Part shown: piece after piece, positions 7,152 to 15,356 of the stretch
How the letters are laid out: the number at the start of each line of letters is the position of its first letter
Numbering within the stretch: the first letter of the stretch is position 1
The notes under the pieces: generated by a model
Database searches by the model: none
Told to the model about the DNA's origin: nothing
What the model saw: only the letters and a program-made list of their open reading frames with translations
Position numbers and translations under genes: made by a program
Source of the DNA: CAYVQU01 sp964453155
GTDB lineage: Bacteria; Chloroflexota; Anaerolineae; Anaerolineales; UBA11858
Reading direction: 5' to 3'
Length of the DNA: 27,783 bases
Assembly: GCA_964453155.1 (NCBI GenBank)
Contig: CAYVQU010000060.1
Coordinates: 1 to 27,783, forward strand

Positions 7152-7888
7152 AGCGGCGGGAATTATTCGTTGCAGTTCTAACCCTCCTCGCTCTGTGGCA
7201 AATATTAGCTTGGATCGTTCAACAGCCTATTCTGCCTGGCCCAGTGGTAACCATCGGTGTATTTTTTGCTGAACTCAGCGGGGATTTACTAGCACATTTT
7301 GCGGTGAGTCTTTGGCGAGTCATTGCCAGCACAGGATTAGCCATCCTTTTGGCTGCCCCGGCTGGCTTGCTTTTGGGCCAATCATCCCGACTGAATAAGC
7401 TAATTTCACCGCTAATTTACCTGCTCTATCCGATCCCAAAAGTTGTATTGGTGCCCATCTTGATACTTTTTTTAGGAATTGGGGATCTACCAAAAATTGC
7501 GATCATTTTTATTATTCTGTTTTTCCAAATTCTGGTATTAGTACGCGACCAAGCCGCTAATATCACCCCCGAGTTGGTCCAAAGTGTGCGCTCTTTAGGG
7601 GCCGGGCGCCGTGCCTTGTTCCGTTTTGTCTATATTCCCGCTAGTCTACCGGGGATTTTAACTGCCCTAAGACAATCGGTCGGCACCGCGGTGGCAGTTT
7701 TGTACATCGCTGAATTATTTGCAACCCAAAAAGGTCTGGGCTATTACATCTATTTCAATGGCAGCACTTTATTCAATTATCCCGCAATGTACGCGGGGAT
7801 CATTGCGATGAGTCTCTTAGGTCTGGGATTGTATTTTTCGGTAGATTGGTTAGAACGCCGACTGTGCCCCTGGCTGTTTGTCAAGTGA
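7148..7888 (+). CDS. ABC importer permease
   Basis: 246-residue membrane protein of the BPD_transp_1 family with about six hydrophobic spans. The cytoplasmic EAA-like coupling loop is visible as ELVQSVRSLGAGRRALFRFV followed by IPASLPGILTALR (about 142-175), the contact site for the ATPase. It completes the lipoprotein-ATPase-permease importer and overlaps the ATPase gene by four bases. The substrate is unknown, with the same range as its binding protein. It converges with menA; only a weak inverted repeat (AACGGG/CCCGTT, 7888-7924) lies between them. Confidence 0.92.
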   Translation: MKRRELFVAVLTLLALWQILAWIVQQPILPGPVVTIGVFFAELSGDLLAHFAVSLWRVIASTGLAILLAAPAGLLLGQSSRLNKLISPLIYLLYPIPKVVLVPILILFLGIGDLPKIAIIFIILFFQILVLVRDQAANITPELVQSVRSLGAGRRALFRFVYIPASLPGILTALRQSVGTAVAVLYIAELFATQKGLGYYIYFNGSTLFNYPAMYAGIIAMSLLGLGLYFSVDWLERRLCPWLFVK

Positions 7889-7975
7889 ACGGGACTGGTA
7901 GAGGATTAATAAGTATTGCCCGTTAACAATGACGGTGCTCGTGAGAATTTAAATGGCTGGGGGCGGTGTTAGATC

Positions 7976-8890
7976 TTAGAGAGAAGAAATCGCCTTCGAA
8001 AAAATCATTCCCAAGCTAAAAAGCAAGCTAAAAAATAATTCAACCTGACCAGTACCAGCGAGGGCGCGATTGAGTGCCCGTCCTTCATTGTTTTGGATAA
8101 AAATAGCCCATTTGATAGCCATCGGGAAAGATAGCCAAATTATTAAACTCCAAATCGAAATTAGGTGGAAAAATACCAGGCCAGTAGGGATCAAATAAGC
8201 CCCTAACAGCAAAATATAGTATTCAATTACAACACCTTTTTCTCCCCAGCGGACCGCCAGGGTCTTTTTGCCAACCTGACGATCGCCATCAATATCTCTT
8301 AAATTGTTTACAACTAAGATATTCACGGTTAAAAACCCCATGGCAATTGCTAAAGCCCAGACAGCAATTGGAATTGAACCAATTTGCAGAAAAAAAGTTC
8401 CGGCCGTAGCAGCCAAACCAAAAAAAATGAAAACAAACAAATCGCCCAATCCGTGATATCCAAGTGGAAAGGGTCCGCCGGTATAAGCAATCGCCGCAAG
8501 AATCGCCGCAACCCCTAAAATCAGGATTCCCCACCCCCCGATATAGATGAGATAGAGTCCAATCAGAATAGTAATCCCAAAAACAACAGCCATGCCAAAT
8601 TTGACTTGACGAGGAGATAACAACCCAGCCTGGGTTACTCGAATTGGGCCTAAACGATCACCAGCATCTGCCCCTTTTTCGTAATCAAAGACATCATTAG
8701 CCAGGTTGGAACCAATTTGTAAGAGTAAGGCCGCGCTGAGACAGGCAATCGCCGGCCAGATTTGAAATTCTCCCACACTGAAACAGAACGCCAATCCCAC
8801 GATCACCGGAGCGGCTGCCGCCGGCAAAGTCTTTGGCCGGATGGCCACAATCCATTTCTGCCATGCTGAAAGGTTATTTTCTATTGACAT
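7976..8890 (-). CDS. menA: 1,4-dihydroxy-2-naphthoate polyprenyltransferase
   Basis: 304-residue UbiA-superfamily membrane enzyme that attaches a polyprenyl chain to 1,4-dihydroxy-2-naphthoate in menaquinone synthesis. Two Asp-rich motifs bind the Mg-diphosphate: NLANDVFDYEKGAD (about 64-77) and NNLRDIDGDRQVGKKTLAVRWG (about 196-217). The rest is hydrophobic helices. No other men gene is adjacent. The mRNA may be leaderless: a TATAAT box lies 6 bases before the ATG. Menaquinone would also be the electron acceptor for the SQR-like enzyme encoded further on, a functional rather than operonic link. Confidence 0.93.
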   Translation of the reverse strand: MSIENNLSAWQKWIVAIRPKTLPAAAAPVIVGLAFCFSVGEFQIWPAIACLSAALLLQIGSNLANDVFDYEKGADAGDRLGPIRVTQAGLLSPRQVKFGMAVVFGITILIGLYLIYIGGWGILILGVAAILAAIAYTGGPFPLGYHGLGDLFVFIFFGLAATAGTFFLQIGSIPIAVWALAIAMGFLTVNILVVNNLRDIDGDRQVGKKTLAVRWGEKGVVIEYYILLLGAYLIPTGLVFFHLISIWSLIIWLSFPMAIKWAIFIQNNEGRALNRALAGTGQVELFFSLLFSLGMIFSKAISSL

Positions 8891-8896
8891 GGCGGG

Positions 8897-8902
8897 ATTA
8901 TA
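8897..8902 (-). promoter_or_regulatory. menA -10 box placed for a leaderless mRNA
   Basis: Minus-strand TATAAT is followed by CCCGCC and then the menA ATG at 8890, so transcription would start at or next to the start codon. No good -35 is seen and no Shine-Dalgarno exists. Confidence 0.5.
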
Positions 8903-8954
8903 CTCGAATGTGCCGGCGACCCATATTCGGATTTATATAGTCTTAATTATTATT

Positions 8955-8963
8955 TGATATAAT
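8955..8963 (+). promoter_or_regulatory. Extended -10 of the L,D-transpeptidase gene, leaderless arrangement
   Basis: TGATATAAT is a perfect TGnTATAAT extended -10. Eight bases later comes the ATG at 8972, so the mRNA should begin at or one to two bases before the start codon. No ribosome site is present. Confidence 0.6.
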
Positions 8964-8971
8964 TTTTGCCT

Positions 8972-10150
8972 ATGCTCAAGAAACTTCTAGTATTTTTTTC
9001 GATCATTATTGGCGCGCTGTTTACAAATTCGCCCGCATATGCGAATAATCCAAATCAGGAACCCGCGAATGGGAAAATATTATGTTTGCCTGGGGTTTAT
9101 CCCTTTGCCACAGATTGTTCGCAGTTAGGACCGTCAGCATACCTAAATGCAATGGCAGCCCAAAACATAACCTTCCCGGCCGCGCCCCTCCCGGCCAACA
9201 ACCCTGATTTCAATTTGACTTATGCCAGCGTTGCTTATGGTGAAGTACGTGGTCCGAACGCGCCGATCTATGGCTCAGTTCAAGATGCCTTAACCGGAAA
9301 AAAGAAGAATGCCACCCAGTTAATCGATGCCTCGTTCAGTTATATTTCATACACCGATGAAACGGTCATCGATGGCAAACGGCTTTATATGGTATCCCCA
9401 GGTTTATGGATGACCGCCAATGACGTCATCCGGGTAGCCGCGCCCCGATTTCAGGGGATGACGTTCACAGAGACCCCACGGCAACCCTTCGGATGGGTTT
9501 TATCCTACTTGAGTCAAGATTCTTTGGTAGAAACCAAACGCACGCCTGGTTATGGCGGCGATGACTATACCGGTCACTATTTAAAAAACCATTCAGTTGT
9601 TTGGGTTTATCAAGAAAAAACAATTGACGAGGTTCAATGGTATTTGGTCGGACCCGAAGAGTGGATACCGCAAAATGTGCTGGCACGGGTGATCCCTAAT
9701 ACCACGCCACCATTGGGGGTGGATGGAGACCGTTGGATTGAAGTCAACTTATTTGAACAAACCATGGTCGTCTACGACCAAAATGAAATGGTATTTGCGA
9801 CTCTGATTGCCAGTGGTCTTGAGCCATTTTGGACCCGTCCAGGAGTATTCCAAATTTACGAAAAATTGAATACAACCCCAATGAGTGGCGCGTTCGAAGC
9901 CGACCGCTCGGATGCTTATTATCTAGAAGATGTACCCTGGACGCTGTATTTTGACGAAAAGCGGGCCATTCATGGCGCATATTGGCGCTCAAATTTAGGT
10001 TTTCCCCAATCCCATGGCTGCGTAAATATGTCGATTGGCGATGCCCAGTGGATCTATAATTGGGCTGAACTTGGTGATTGGGTTTATGTATGGGATCCAT
10101 CTGGCCAGACTCCAATTGAGGCTGATCAATACACAGAAGGGGGCGCGTAA
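8972..10150 (+). CDS. Secreted L,D-transpeptidase (YkuD domain)
   Basis: About 392 residues. An N-terminal signal peptide (LKKLLVFFSIIIGALF, cleavage likely after AYA) directs it to the envelope. The middle contains two SH3-like repeats around GEVRGPNAPIYGSVQDAL and GWVLSYLSQDS. The C-terminal YkuD catalytic domain has the IHGAYW and SHGCVN motifs, with nucleophile C350 counted from the ATG. Such enzymes make 3-3 peptidoglycan cross-links or attach proteins to the wall. The ATG at 8972 is preferred to an in-frame TTG at 8966 because the -10 box at 8958-8963 would put the transcript start at the ATG. It is divergent from menA. Confidence 0.9.
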   Translation: MLKKLLVFFSIIIGALFTNSPAYANNPNQEPANGKILCLPGVYPFATDCSQLGPSAYLNAMAAQNITFPAAPLPANNPDFNLTYASVAYGEVRGPNAPIYGSVQDALTGKKKNATQLIDASFSYISYTDETVIDGKRLYMVSPGLWMTANDVIRVAAPRFQGMTFTETPRQPFGWVLSYLSQDSLVETKRTPGYGGDDYTGHYLKNHSVVWVYQEKTIDEVQWYLVGPEEWIPQNVLARVIPNTTPPLGVDGDRWIEVNLFEQTMVVYDQNEMVFATLIASGLEPFWTRPGVFQIYEKLNTTPMSGAFEADRSDAYYLEDVPWTLYFDEKRAIHGAYWRSNLGFPQSHGCVNMSIGDAQWIYNWAELGDWVYVWDPSGQTPIEADQYTEGGA

Positions 10151-10190
10151 CTCATTCAGTGTGGAATTATTAAAGCAACATTAAAAATAC

Positions 10191-10219
10191 TTTACTTTGT
10201 GGGGAAAATTGTGTAGAAT
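10191..10219 (+). promoter_or_regulatory. Putative promoter upstream of a hairpin element
   Basis: TTTACT (10191-10196), a 17-base spacer and TAGAAT (10214-10219). A transcript from near 10226 would pass through the hairpins at 10240-10258 and 10279-10319, about 230 bases upstream of rpoD. Confidence 0.4.
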
Positions 10220-10225
10220 GGTGTG

Positions 10226-10342
10226 TCGTCAAGAAATCGGATGGTAAGTTTTTCCATCTAGTAAATGTCAAAATTCAGGGACGGGGTTCGCCCAACAAAT
10301 ACTGTTGCGAACCCCGTCCTTGTGCGCGAGAAGGTCCCCTAA
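10226..10342 (+). ncRNA. Candidate small RNA or rpoD leader element with strong hairpin
   Basis: The 304-base gap between the transpeptidase and rpoD genes holds GGACGGGGTTCGC (10279-10291) and its perfect complement GCGAACCCCGTCC (10307-10319). The loop can pair further (AACA/TGTT), leaving a 5-base apex. A smaller hairpin GATGG/CCATC lies at 10240-10258. No U tract follows, so it is not a standard terminator. It may be a small RNA, a leader structure or a protein-binding palindrome. The 3' boundary is arbitrary. Confidence 0.3.
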
Positions 10343-10411
10343 GTGGACAAAAAATGTTTTAATTTTTCATGGGCTTGCCTCGATCTCGTAATTTTTCGGG
10401 CTTGACCCCTA

Positions 10412-10420
10412 TGCTATAAT
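10412..10420 (+). promoter_or_regulatory. rpoD promoter, perfect extended -10
   Basis: TGCTATAAT with no matching -35. The start would be near 10427, giving a leader of about 28 bases that contains GAGGAA (10435-10440) upstream of the ATG at 10455. Confidence 0.6.
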
Positions 10421-10454
10421 GAAAAAATAAAGTTGAGGAAGCAGTTGGCGTAAC

Positions 10455-11675
10455 ATGGTACAAACAATTAGCGAACGATTATTAGAAGAAATCGAAGAAC
10501 AGCACGAGAGTGGCTATCCCATTGCCAGTTTAATTGAACTTGGCCGGGAAAAAGGCTTTGTCACATTGGACGACATCTCCATGGCTATTCCCGAATCTGA
10601 ACGCAGCATTACCCAATTGGAGGAAGTTTTTGCTGCTTTGCTCAGTGCGGGCATTCCTTACATGGAAGAAGAAAACACGGTTGAACCCAGTGATGAAGAA
10701 TTGACTGCTGAGGAAGAAGATAAAGACATTGCGGCTGTAATTGAACCTGAAGATTACCTGGCCAATGTCGAGACCAAAGATACAGTTGGTTTATATTTAA
10801 AAGAAGCTGGACGGGTTCCACTACTCACCCCTCAAGAAGAGATTGATATCACCAAACGGATGGAGTTGGGCCTAAACGCCCGGGAACAAATTACAAGTTT
10901 GGATTTGACCCCCGACGAACGGCTTGAACTCCAGGCCTTAATTGAAGATGGCTGGGCCGCCCGCGAACACCTAATTCGGGCCAATGCCCGGTTGGTCATC
11001 AGCGTGGCCAAGAAATACATGGGCCGTGGCGTTCCGTTTTTGGATTTGATCCAAGAAGGCAATATCGGCCTGATGCGTGCCGCCAAAAAATTTGACCATA
11101 ATCGTGGTTACAAATTCAGCACCTATGCCACCTGGTGGATTCGTCAGGCTGTGACCCGGGCCATCGCTGACCAAGGTCGAACGATCCGCATCCCGGTCCA
11201 CATGGGTGATCAGGTCAGCCGGATGCTGCGAACCCAACACCAATTAAAACAAAAGTTGAGTCGCGACCCCAGCATTGAAGAATTAGCAGAAGAATTAGAT
11301 GTGCCACCCAAGAAAGTGGAAGAAATGATCAAACTGGCCCGGTATCCGCTCTCTTTGCAAATGCCAATTGGCGATGAAGAGGACGATACGTTGGGTGATT
11401 TCATCGAAGATGACAGCATTCCAACGCCCGATACCACCGCCGCCAACAACCTGCTCCATGAGCATCTTGAAAGCGTATTAGATATGCTCCCTCCCCGGGA
11501 GGCTCGCATTCTTCAATTACGCTATGGGCTGGTAGATGGACAGTATCTGACTCTGAATGAAGTCGGCCGTAAAATGGGCGTTACCCGTGAGCGCGTCCGC
11601 CAAATTGAGGCCCAAGCTTTACGCCGGTTGCGCACGCCCAGCATCCAACGCGCCTTACGTCCCTATCTCGACTAA
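10455..11675 (+). CDS. rpoD: Principal sigma factor (sigma-70 family)
   Basis: 406-residue housekeeping sigma. A region 1.1-like segment (about 1-60) is followed by an acidic linker, then region 1.2 (DTVGLYLKEAGRVPLLTPQEE). Region 2 carries the -10-binding and melting residues in YKFSTYATWWIRQAVTRAIADQ. Region 3 follows, then region 4 with the -35-binding helix-turn-helix TLNEVGRKMGVTRERVRQIE. The domain order and length suit RpoD/SigA without the large insert of proteobacterial sigma-70. It is monocistronic: own extended -10 upstream and an intrinsic terminator downstream. The ribosome site GAGGAA is 14 bases from the ATG, longer than usual. Confidence 0.95.
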   Translation: MVQTISERLLEEIEEQHESGYPIASLIELGREKGFVTLDDISMAIPESERSITQLEEVFAALLSAGIPYMEEENTVEPSDEELTAEEEDKDIAAVIEPEDYLANVETKDTVGLYLKEAGRVPLLTPQEEIDITKRMELGLNAREQITSLDLTPDERLELQALIEDGWAAREHLIRANARLVISVAKKYMGRGVPFLDLIQEGNIGLMRAAKKFDHNRGYKFSTYATWWIRQAVTRAIADQGRTIRIPVHMGDQVSRMLRTQHQLKQKLSRDPSIEELAEELDVPPKKVEEMIKLARYPLSLQMPIGDEEDDTLGDFIEDDSIPTPDTTAANNLLHEHLESVLDMLPPREARILQLRYGLVDGQYLTLNEVGRKMGVTRERVRQIEAQALRRLRTPSIQRALRPYLD

Positions 11676-11689
11676 ATCTGACCAAAACC

Positions 11690-11720
11690 AAACAGCCGCT
11701 CAAGGGAGGCTGTTTTTATT
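11690..11720 (+). terminator. rpoD intrinsic terminator
   Basis: AAACAGCC (11690-11697) pairs with GGCTGTTT (11708-11715), followed by TTATTT. It starts 15 bases after the rpoD stop. Confidence 0.75.
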
Positions 11721-11729
11721 TAAAAGAAA

Positions 11730-11929
11730 AACCCCACTGTACCGTTAGTAGCATAGTCTTGAACCTGCCTTCGCAGGGAGGCTCCGCCTCAATAGATCCG
11801 CCTTGGCCGAGGCCTAACGCGTCACTATACGAAGATTGGAGCCAAATAAGTAAGTGTTGGCTCAGGACGCAAGGGCCACAACACGAGTACAGCAGGGTAT
11901 TTGCTTTATACCATAAAAAAAGTGGGGTG
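11730..11929. ncRNA. Unassigned structured element with complementary ends
   Basis: About 200 bases inside the 500-base gap between convergent rpoD and asnS. ACCCCACT (11731-11738) pairs with AGTGGGGT (11921-11928), and CTGTAC (11737-11742) with GTACAG (11887-11892). Inside lie hairpins CCTGC/GCAGG (11764-11777), GAGGC/GCCTC (11778-11790), GCCTT/GAGGC (about 11800-11813), GAGCCAA/TTGGCTC (11839-11863) enclosed by GCGTC/GACGC, and GGTAT/ATACC (11896-11912). The minus strand ends in AGTGGGG then TTTTTCTTTT, terminator-like, favouring a minus-strand RNA. It does not match 6S, tmRNA, RNase P or SRP RNA as I know them, and no promoter is evident. A worn mobile or palindromic element is the alternative. 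Confidence 0.35.
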
Positions 11930-12001
11930 AGTAGATGATTTTTGGCCCAGCAGCCCAATTTTAAGTTTTCTAAGGAAACATCCAGGAAATACTTTCTGTA
12001 C

Positions 12002-12067
12002 AGACCCCAGGGGGTTTAAAGAAATCATGCCCATTTTGAGGCCTCTCCCATAAAACCCCTGGGGTCT
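12002..12067. repeat. Long imperfect hairpin, self-palindromic arms
   Basis: AGACCCCAGGGG (12002-12013) is perfectly complementary to CCCCTGGGGTCT (12056-12067). Three more T/A pairs follow beyond one mismatch, with a loop of about 34 bases. Each arm is also nearly palindromic. There is no U tract. The function is unknown. Confidence 0.5.
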
Positions 12068-12117
12068 TCAAGGAAGTTATTTTAAACGGCGACGAAGGAG
12101 AGAAATTTCGTCAGAAG

Positions 12118-12152
12118 AAAAAAGGCTGCGGTTCTCGGAAGAAACCGCAGCC
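12118..12152 (-). terminator. asnS intrinsic terminator
   Basis: On the minus strand GGCTGCGGTT pairs with AACCGCAGCC (12124-12133 with 12143-12152) and is followed by six T (12118-12123). It ends the aspS-asnS transcript 23 bases past the asnS stop. Confidence 0.85.
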
Positions 12153-12175
12153 CTAATTTGCCAGATAAGGCCAGA

Positions 12176-13519
12176 TTATGGATAAACCCGCTTGATGGTG
12201 CGTGGGAAAGGAATTGTTTCCCGAATGTGGCGAATCCCTGTTATCCAGGTGACGGTGCGTTCTACACCTAAACCGAAGCCACTATGCGGCACACTGCCAA
12301 ACCGGCGCAAGTCGATGTACCAGCGATAGGCATCTTCTGGTAGTTCGTGCTGCTGGATCCGCTCAAGAAGCAAGTCTGGGTCGGAGATACGCTCACTGCC
12401 ACCAATGATCTCGCCGTACCCCTCCGGGGCCAGCAAATCGACGCTTTTGCAAACTTCAGGGCGACCGGGCCAGGGTTCCATGTAAAATGCTTTAACCTGA
12501 GTTGGATAGCCATAAACAAATACCGGTTTCTCAAATTTCTCAGTCAACGCGGTTTCATGGGGGGAGCCGAAATCCATACCCCACTCGAATTTGAGTAGTT
12601 CTTTCTCTTCGGGATCCTCAGTTTCAGCATATAGTTTCAACAAAGTTTCGGCCGCATCGTCGTAAGAAATCCGCGGGAACGGGGGGGTAATTTTCTCCAA
12701 TTGAGTAATATCCCGTCCCAAAGATTCCAACTCTGGGCGGCGTTTTTCGATCACTCGTTTGACGATGTGGCTGACAAATTGTTCCTCGATCTCCATCAAA
12801 TCGTCTAGATCACAGAACGCAACTTCCGGCTCCACCATCCAGAATTCGGTTAGATGACGGCGAGTTTTAGATTTCTCCGCCCGGAAAGTAGGACCGAAGC
12901 AATAAACTCGGTTGAAAGCATAAATGTTAGCTTCGTTGTAGAGCTGCCCGGTTTGCGCCAAGTAAACCATCCCTTCATCGAAATACTCCGTGCCGAACAG
13001 GGTCGTCGTGCCTTCTGCCGCGGAAGGCGTCAGGATGGGAGTATCCATATGGATGAAATCATTGTCATCCAGCCATTCTCGAATGGCGTTGATTACCGTC
13101 GAGCGGATTCGGAGAATGGCCCATTGGCTGGGCATCCGCAGCCATAAATGGCGGTTATCGAGGGCAAAATCCACCCCATGATCCTTGAGGGACATGGGAT
13201 AATCATCTGCAGCGGCCTGAACGACTTCTACGCCCGTAATACCGACTTCATAACCACCAGGCACACCTGGGGCCCGTTTATCCGCTCTGACAATCCCGGT
13301 GATTACCAGTGCCGATTCCTGCGGAATATGAGCGAGTTGATCAAAGGTTTCTTCCGGCAGATCATTCTTAAAAGCTACACATTGCACAAAACCATAGCCA
13401 TCACGCACCAACAAGAATACGAGTTTACCCTTGCGGGTCCGGTTATAGACCCACCCTTTGACCTTTACTTCTTGTTCCGGATATTTCGAAATTTCATCCA
13501 CGCGAATAATAGTGGTCAT
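12176..13519 (-). CDS. asnS: Asparaginyl-tRNA synthetase
   Basis: 447-residue class IIb enzyme charging tRNA-Asn. An N-terminal OB-fold anticodon domain (KVKGWVYNRTRKGKLVFLLVRDG) is followed by the catalytic core. Motif 2 lies around FGPTFRAEKSKTRRHLTEFWMVEPE and motif 3 in GFGLGVERTVTWITG. The segment KPVFVYGYPTQVKAFYMEP is characteristic of AsnRS rather than AspRS. An upstream in-frame GTG at 13531 would add four residues, but its sequence GTGGAGG forms the ribosome site (GGAGG, 5 bases before the ATG at 13519), so the ATG is the real start. It follows aspS by 14 bases and shares its leader-controlled promoter. Confidence 0.95.
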   Translation of the reverse strand: MTTIIRVDEISKYPEQEVKVKGWVYNRTRKGKLVFLLVRDGYGFVQCVAFKNDLPEETFDQLAHIPQESALVITGIVRADKRAPGVPGGYEVGITGVEVVQAAADDYPMSLKDHGVDFALDNRHLWLRMPSQWAILRIRSTVINAIREWLDDNDFIHMDTPILTPSAAEGTTTLFGTEYFDEGMVYLAQTGQLYNEANIYAFNRVYCFGPTFRAEKSKTRRHLTEFWMVEPEVAFCDLDDLMEIEEQFVSHIVKRVIEKRRPELESLGRDITQLEKITPPFPRISYDDAAETLLKLYAETEDPEEKELLKFEWGMDFGSPHETALTEKFEKPVFVYGYPTQVKAFYMEPWPGRPEVCKSVDLLAPEGYGEIIGGSERISDPDLLLERIQQHELPEDAYRWYIDLRRFGSVPHSGFGLGVERTVTWITGIRHIRETIPFPRTIKRVYP

Positions 13520-13533
13520 TGCAGCCTCCACAT

Positions 13534-15300
13534 TTAGATATCTAGTTTGATTTGTAGTTCTTCCAATTGTTCCGGTTCTACTGGTGAGGGCGCATCACCC
13601 ATCACATCGCGGGCCATCTGATTCTTAGGGAAGGCAATGACCTCCCGAATGTTCGGCTCACCCGCTAAGACCATACAAATTCGGTCGATACCCGGAGCGA
13701 TGCCGCCGTGAGGGGGGGTGCCATACTCAAATGCCTCGAGCATGTGCCCAAAACGTTCAGCAGCCACTTCGGGTTCCAAGCCAATCAGTTCGAAAACCTG
13801 AGCTTGCAGGTCACGATTATGGATCCTGATAGAACCACCGCCAACTTCATAACCATTCAGAATCATATCATGTTGTTGGCCGCGCGCCTTACCCGGTTCA
13901 GTTTCTAAAAGATGAATGTCATCAGGGTGCGGGGAAGTGAACAGGTGATGGCTGGGGTCCCACCGTTGTTCATCTTCATTCCACATCACAAAGGGGAATT
14001 CGAGAACCCAGCAGAAGCCTAAAACGTTCGGATCCCGCAGTTCCAACCGATCACCGAGATATTCACGCAGACGGCCTAAACTTTCATATACAACGGCGGG
14101 TTCGGCCGCGACAAACAACAACAGGTCGCCAGCTTTAGCTTCAAATCGCTCCAGGATGGTTTGGCGTGTTTCTTCTGAGATGAATTTCGCAAATGAAGAG
14201 CGTTGCTGCCCATCGGAGGTCAACGCGATATAGGCCAAACCTTTAGCTTTAAACCGTTTGACATATTCGGTCAACTCATCAAGTTGTTTACGGCTGTAAT
14301 CGCCCAGGCCTTCAGCCTTCAGACCCCGGACATGACCACCGGCTTCATGTGTCATTTCAAAGACTTTGAACCCGGAACCCGCGGCCAGATCCGAAATATC
14401 GACCAATTCCATTCCAAAGCGAATGTCGGGGTTGTCCTTTCCGAAGCGATCCATCACTTCTTGATAATTAAACCGCGGCCAGGGAGTTTGTAATACTTTC
14501 TTCTCGGGCACGACCTCAGCCACCAAACCAGTAAAAAGCTCCTCGGCTAATTTGACAATATCTTCCTGTTCTACAAAAGACATTTCAACATCGAGTTGGG
14601 TGAATTCGGGCTGGCGGTCACCGCGTTGGTCTTCATCGCGGAAGCATCGGGCAATTTGGAAGTAACGTTCAACCCCGGCCACCATCAACAACTGCTTCAA
14701 CTGTTGGGGGGATTGTGGTAAAGCATAGAACTCACCCGGATGTACGCGAGAGGGAACCAGGAAGTCACGGGCGCCCTCGGGAGTTGTTTTGAACAAAATC
14801 GGCGTCTCAACTTCCAGGAAAGCATTGTCATCCAAAAAATCACGGATGTATTTCACAACCTTATGCCGCAAAACAAGATTTTTGCGCATCCGGTCACGGC
14901 GCAGATCCAAGTAGCGATATTTCAAGCGGGTTTGCTCATCCGCCTCTTCATCTTTATTGATGTAAATTGGGGGAGTTTTGGCGGGATTAAGGATCGTAAC
15001 ACTGGTAACTTCTACCTCAATTTCGCCGGTTGCGATATCAGGATTGATCATGCCTTCGGGGCGCAGCGAAACCACCCCCTCAACCTGGATCACCCACTCC
15101 GGGCGAACCGGGATCATGGCTTCGTGGGCAGCTTCCGAAATGGCCGGATTAGCCACGGCCTGAATCATCCCAAAACGGTCCCTTAGATCGAAAAAGGTCA
15201 AACCGCCATGATCACGGCGGCGGTGAACCCAACCAGCTAGCATAACCGTTTGACCGGCATGCGTCGCGCGTAATTCTCCACAAGTATGAGTTTTATGCAT
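13534..15300 (-). CDS. aspS: Aspartyl-tRNA synthetase, bacterial type
   Basis: 588-residue class IIb enzyme charging tRNA-Asp. An OB-fold anticodon-binding domain (VMLAGWVHRRRDHGGLTFFDLRD) comes first, then motif 2 near ARCFRDEDQRGDRQPEFTQLD. A bacterial GAD insertion domain fills the middle (about 290-410), and motif 3 is GIAPGIDRICMVLAG near the end. Full bacterial length with GAD domain excludes the short archaeal type. Because AsnRS is encoded next door, a discriminating AspRS is expected, though this cannot be read from the sequence alone. A strong GGAGGT ribosome site sits 5 bases before the ATG. It is first in the operon and lies directly after the attenuator. Confidence 0.96.
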   Translation of the reverse strand: MHKTHTCGELRATHAGQTVMLAGWVHRRRDHGGLTFFDLRDRFGMIQAVANPAISEAAHEAMIPVRPEWVIQVEGVVSLRPEGMINPDIATGEIEVEVTSVTILNPAKTPPIYINKDEEADEQTRLKYRYLDLRRDRMRKNLVLRHKVVKYIRDFLDDNAFLEVETPILFKTTPEGARDFLVPSRVHPGEFYALPQSPQQLKQLLMVAGVERYFQIARCFRDEDQRGDRQPEFTQLDVEMSFVEQEDIVKLAEELFTGLVAEVVPEKKVLQTPWPRFNYQEVMDRFGKDNPDIRFGMELVDISDLAAGSGFKVFEMTHEAGGHVRGLKAEGLGDYSRKQLDELTEYVKRFKAKGLAYIALTSDGQQRSSFAKFISEETRQTILERFEAKAGDLLLFVAAEPAVVYESLGRLREYLGDRLELRDPNVLGFCWVLEFPFVMWNEDEQRWDPSHHLFTSPHPDDIHLLETEPGKARGQQHDMILNGYEVGGGSIRIHNRDLQAQVFELIGLEPEVAAERFGHMLEAFEYGTPPHGGIAPGIDRICMVLAGEPNIREVIAFPKNQMARDVMGDAPSPVEPEQLEELQIKLDI

Positions 15301-15321
15301 GCTGCACCTCCGTTATTAGAC

Positions 15322-15356
15322 AAAAAAAAACGCCCTTTGCTGTTCGCATCGGGCGG
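15322..15356 (-). terminator. Attenuator terminator of the aspS-asnS leader
   Basis: On the minus strand CGCCC (15351-15355) pairs with GGGCG (15331-15335). An inner TGC/GCA helix and a GAACA loop lie within, and nine U follow (15322-15330). It ends 10 bases before the aspS ribosome site, so it must be bypassed for aspS to be expressed. Its 5' arm is shared with the antiterminator. Confidence 0.8.

Noticed and set aside
10265..10342. 25-codon ORF spanning the hairpin upstream of rpoD
   Set aside because: There is no ribosome site, and the codon content is dictated by the perfect stem; probably chance.
10402..10420. TTGACC (10402-10407) as the rpoD -35
   Set aside because: The spacer to TATAAT would be only 7 bases, so it cannot act as a -35 for that box.
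11730..11929. 6S RNA, tmRNA, RNase P RNA or SRP RNA
   Set aside because: Length fits 6S, but the branched hairpins do not give its long rod with central bubble, and none of the conserved motifs of the other three was found.
13520..13531. GTG start for asnS four codons upstream
   Set aside because: The bases of that GTG and next codons form the GGAGG ribosome site for the ATG at 13519.
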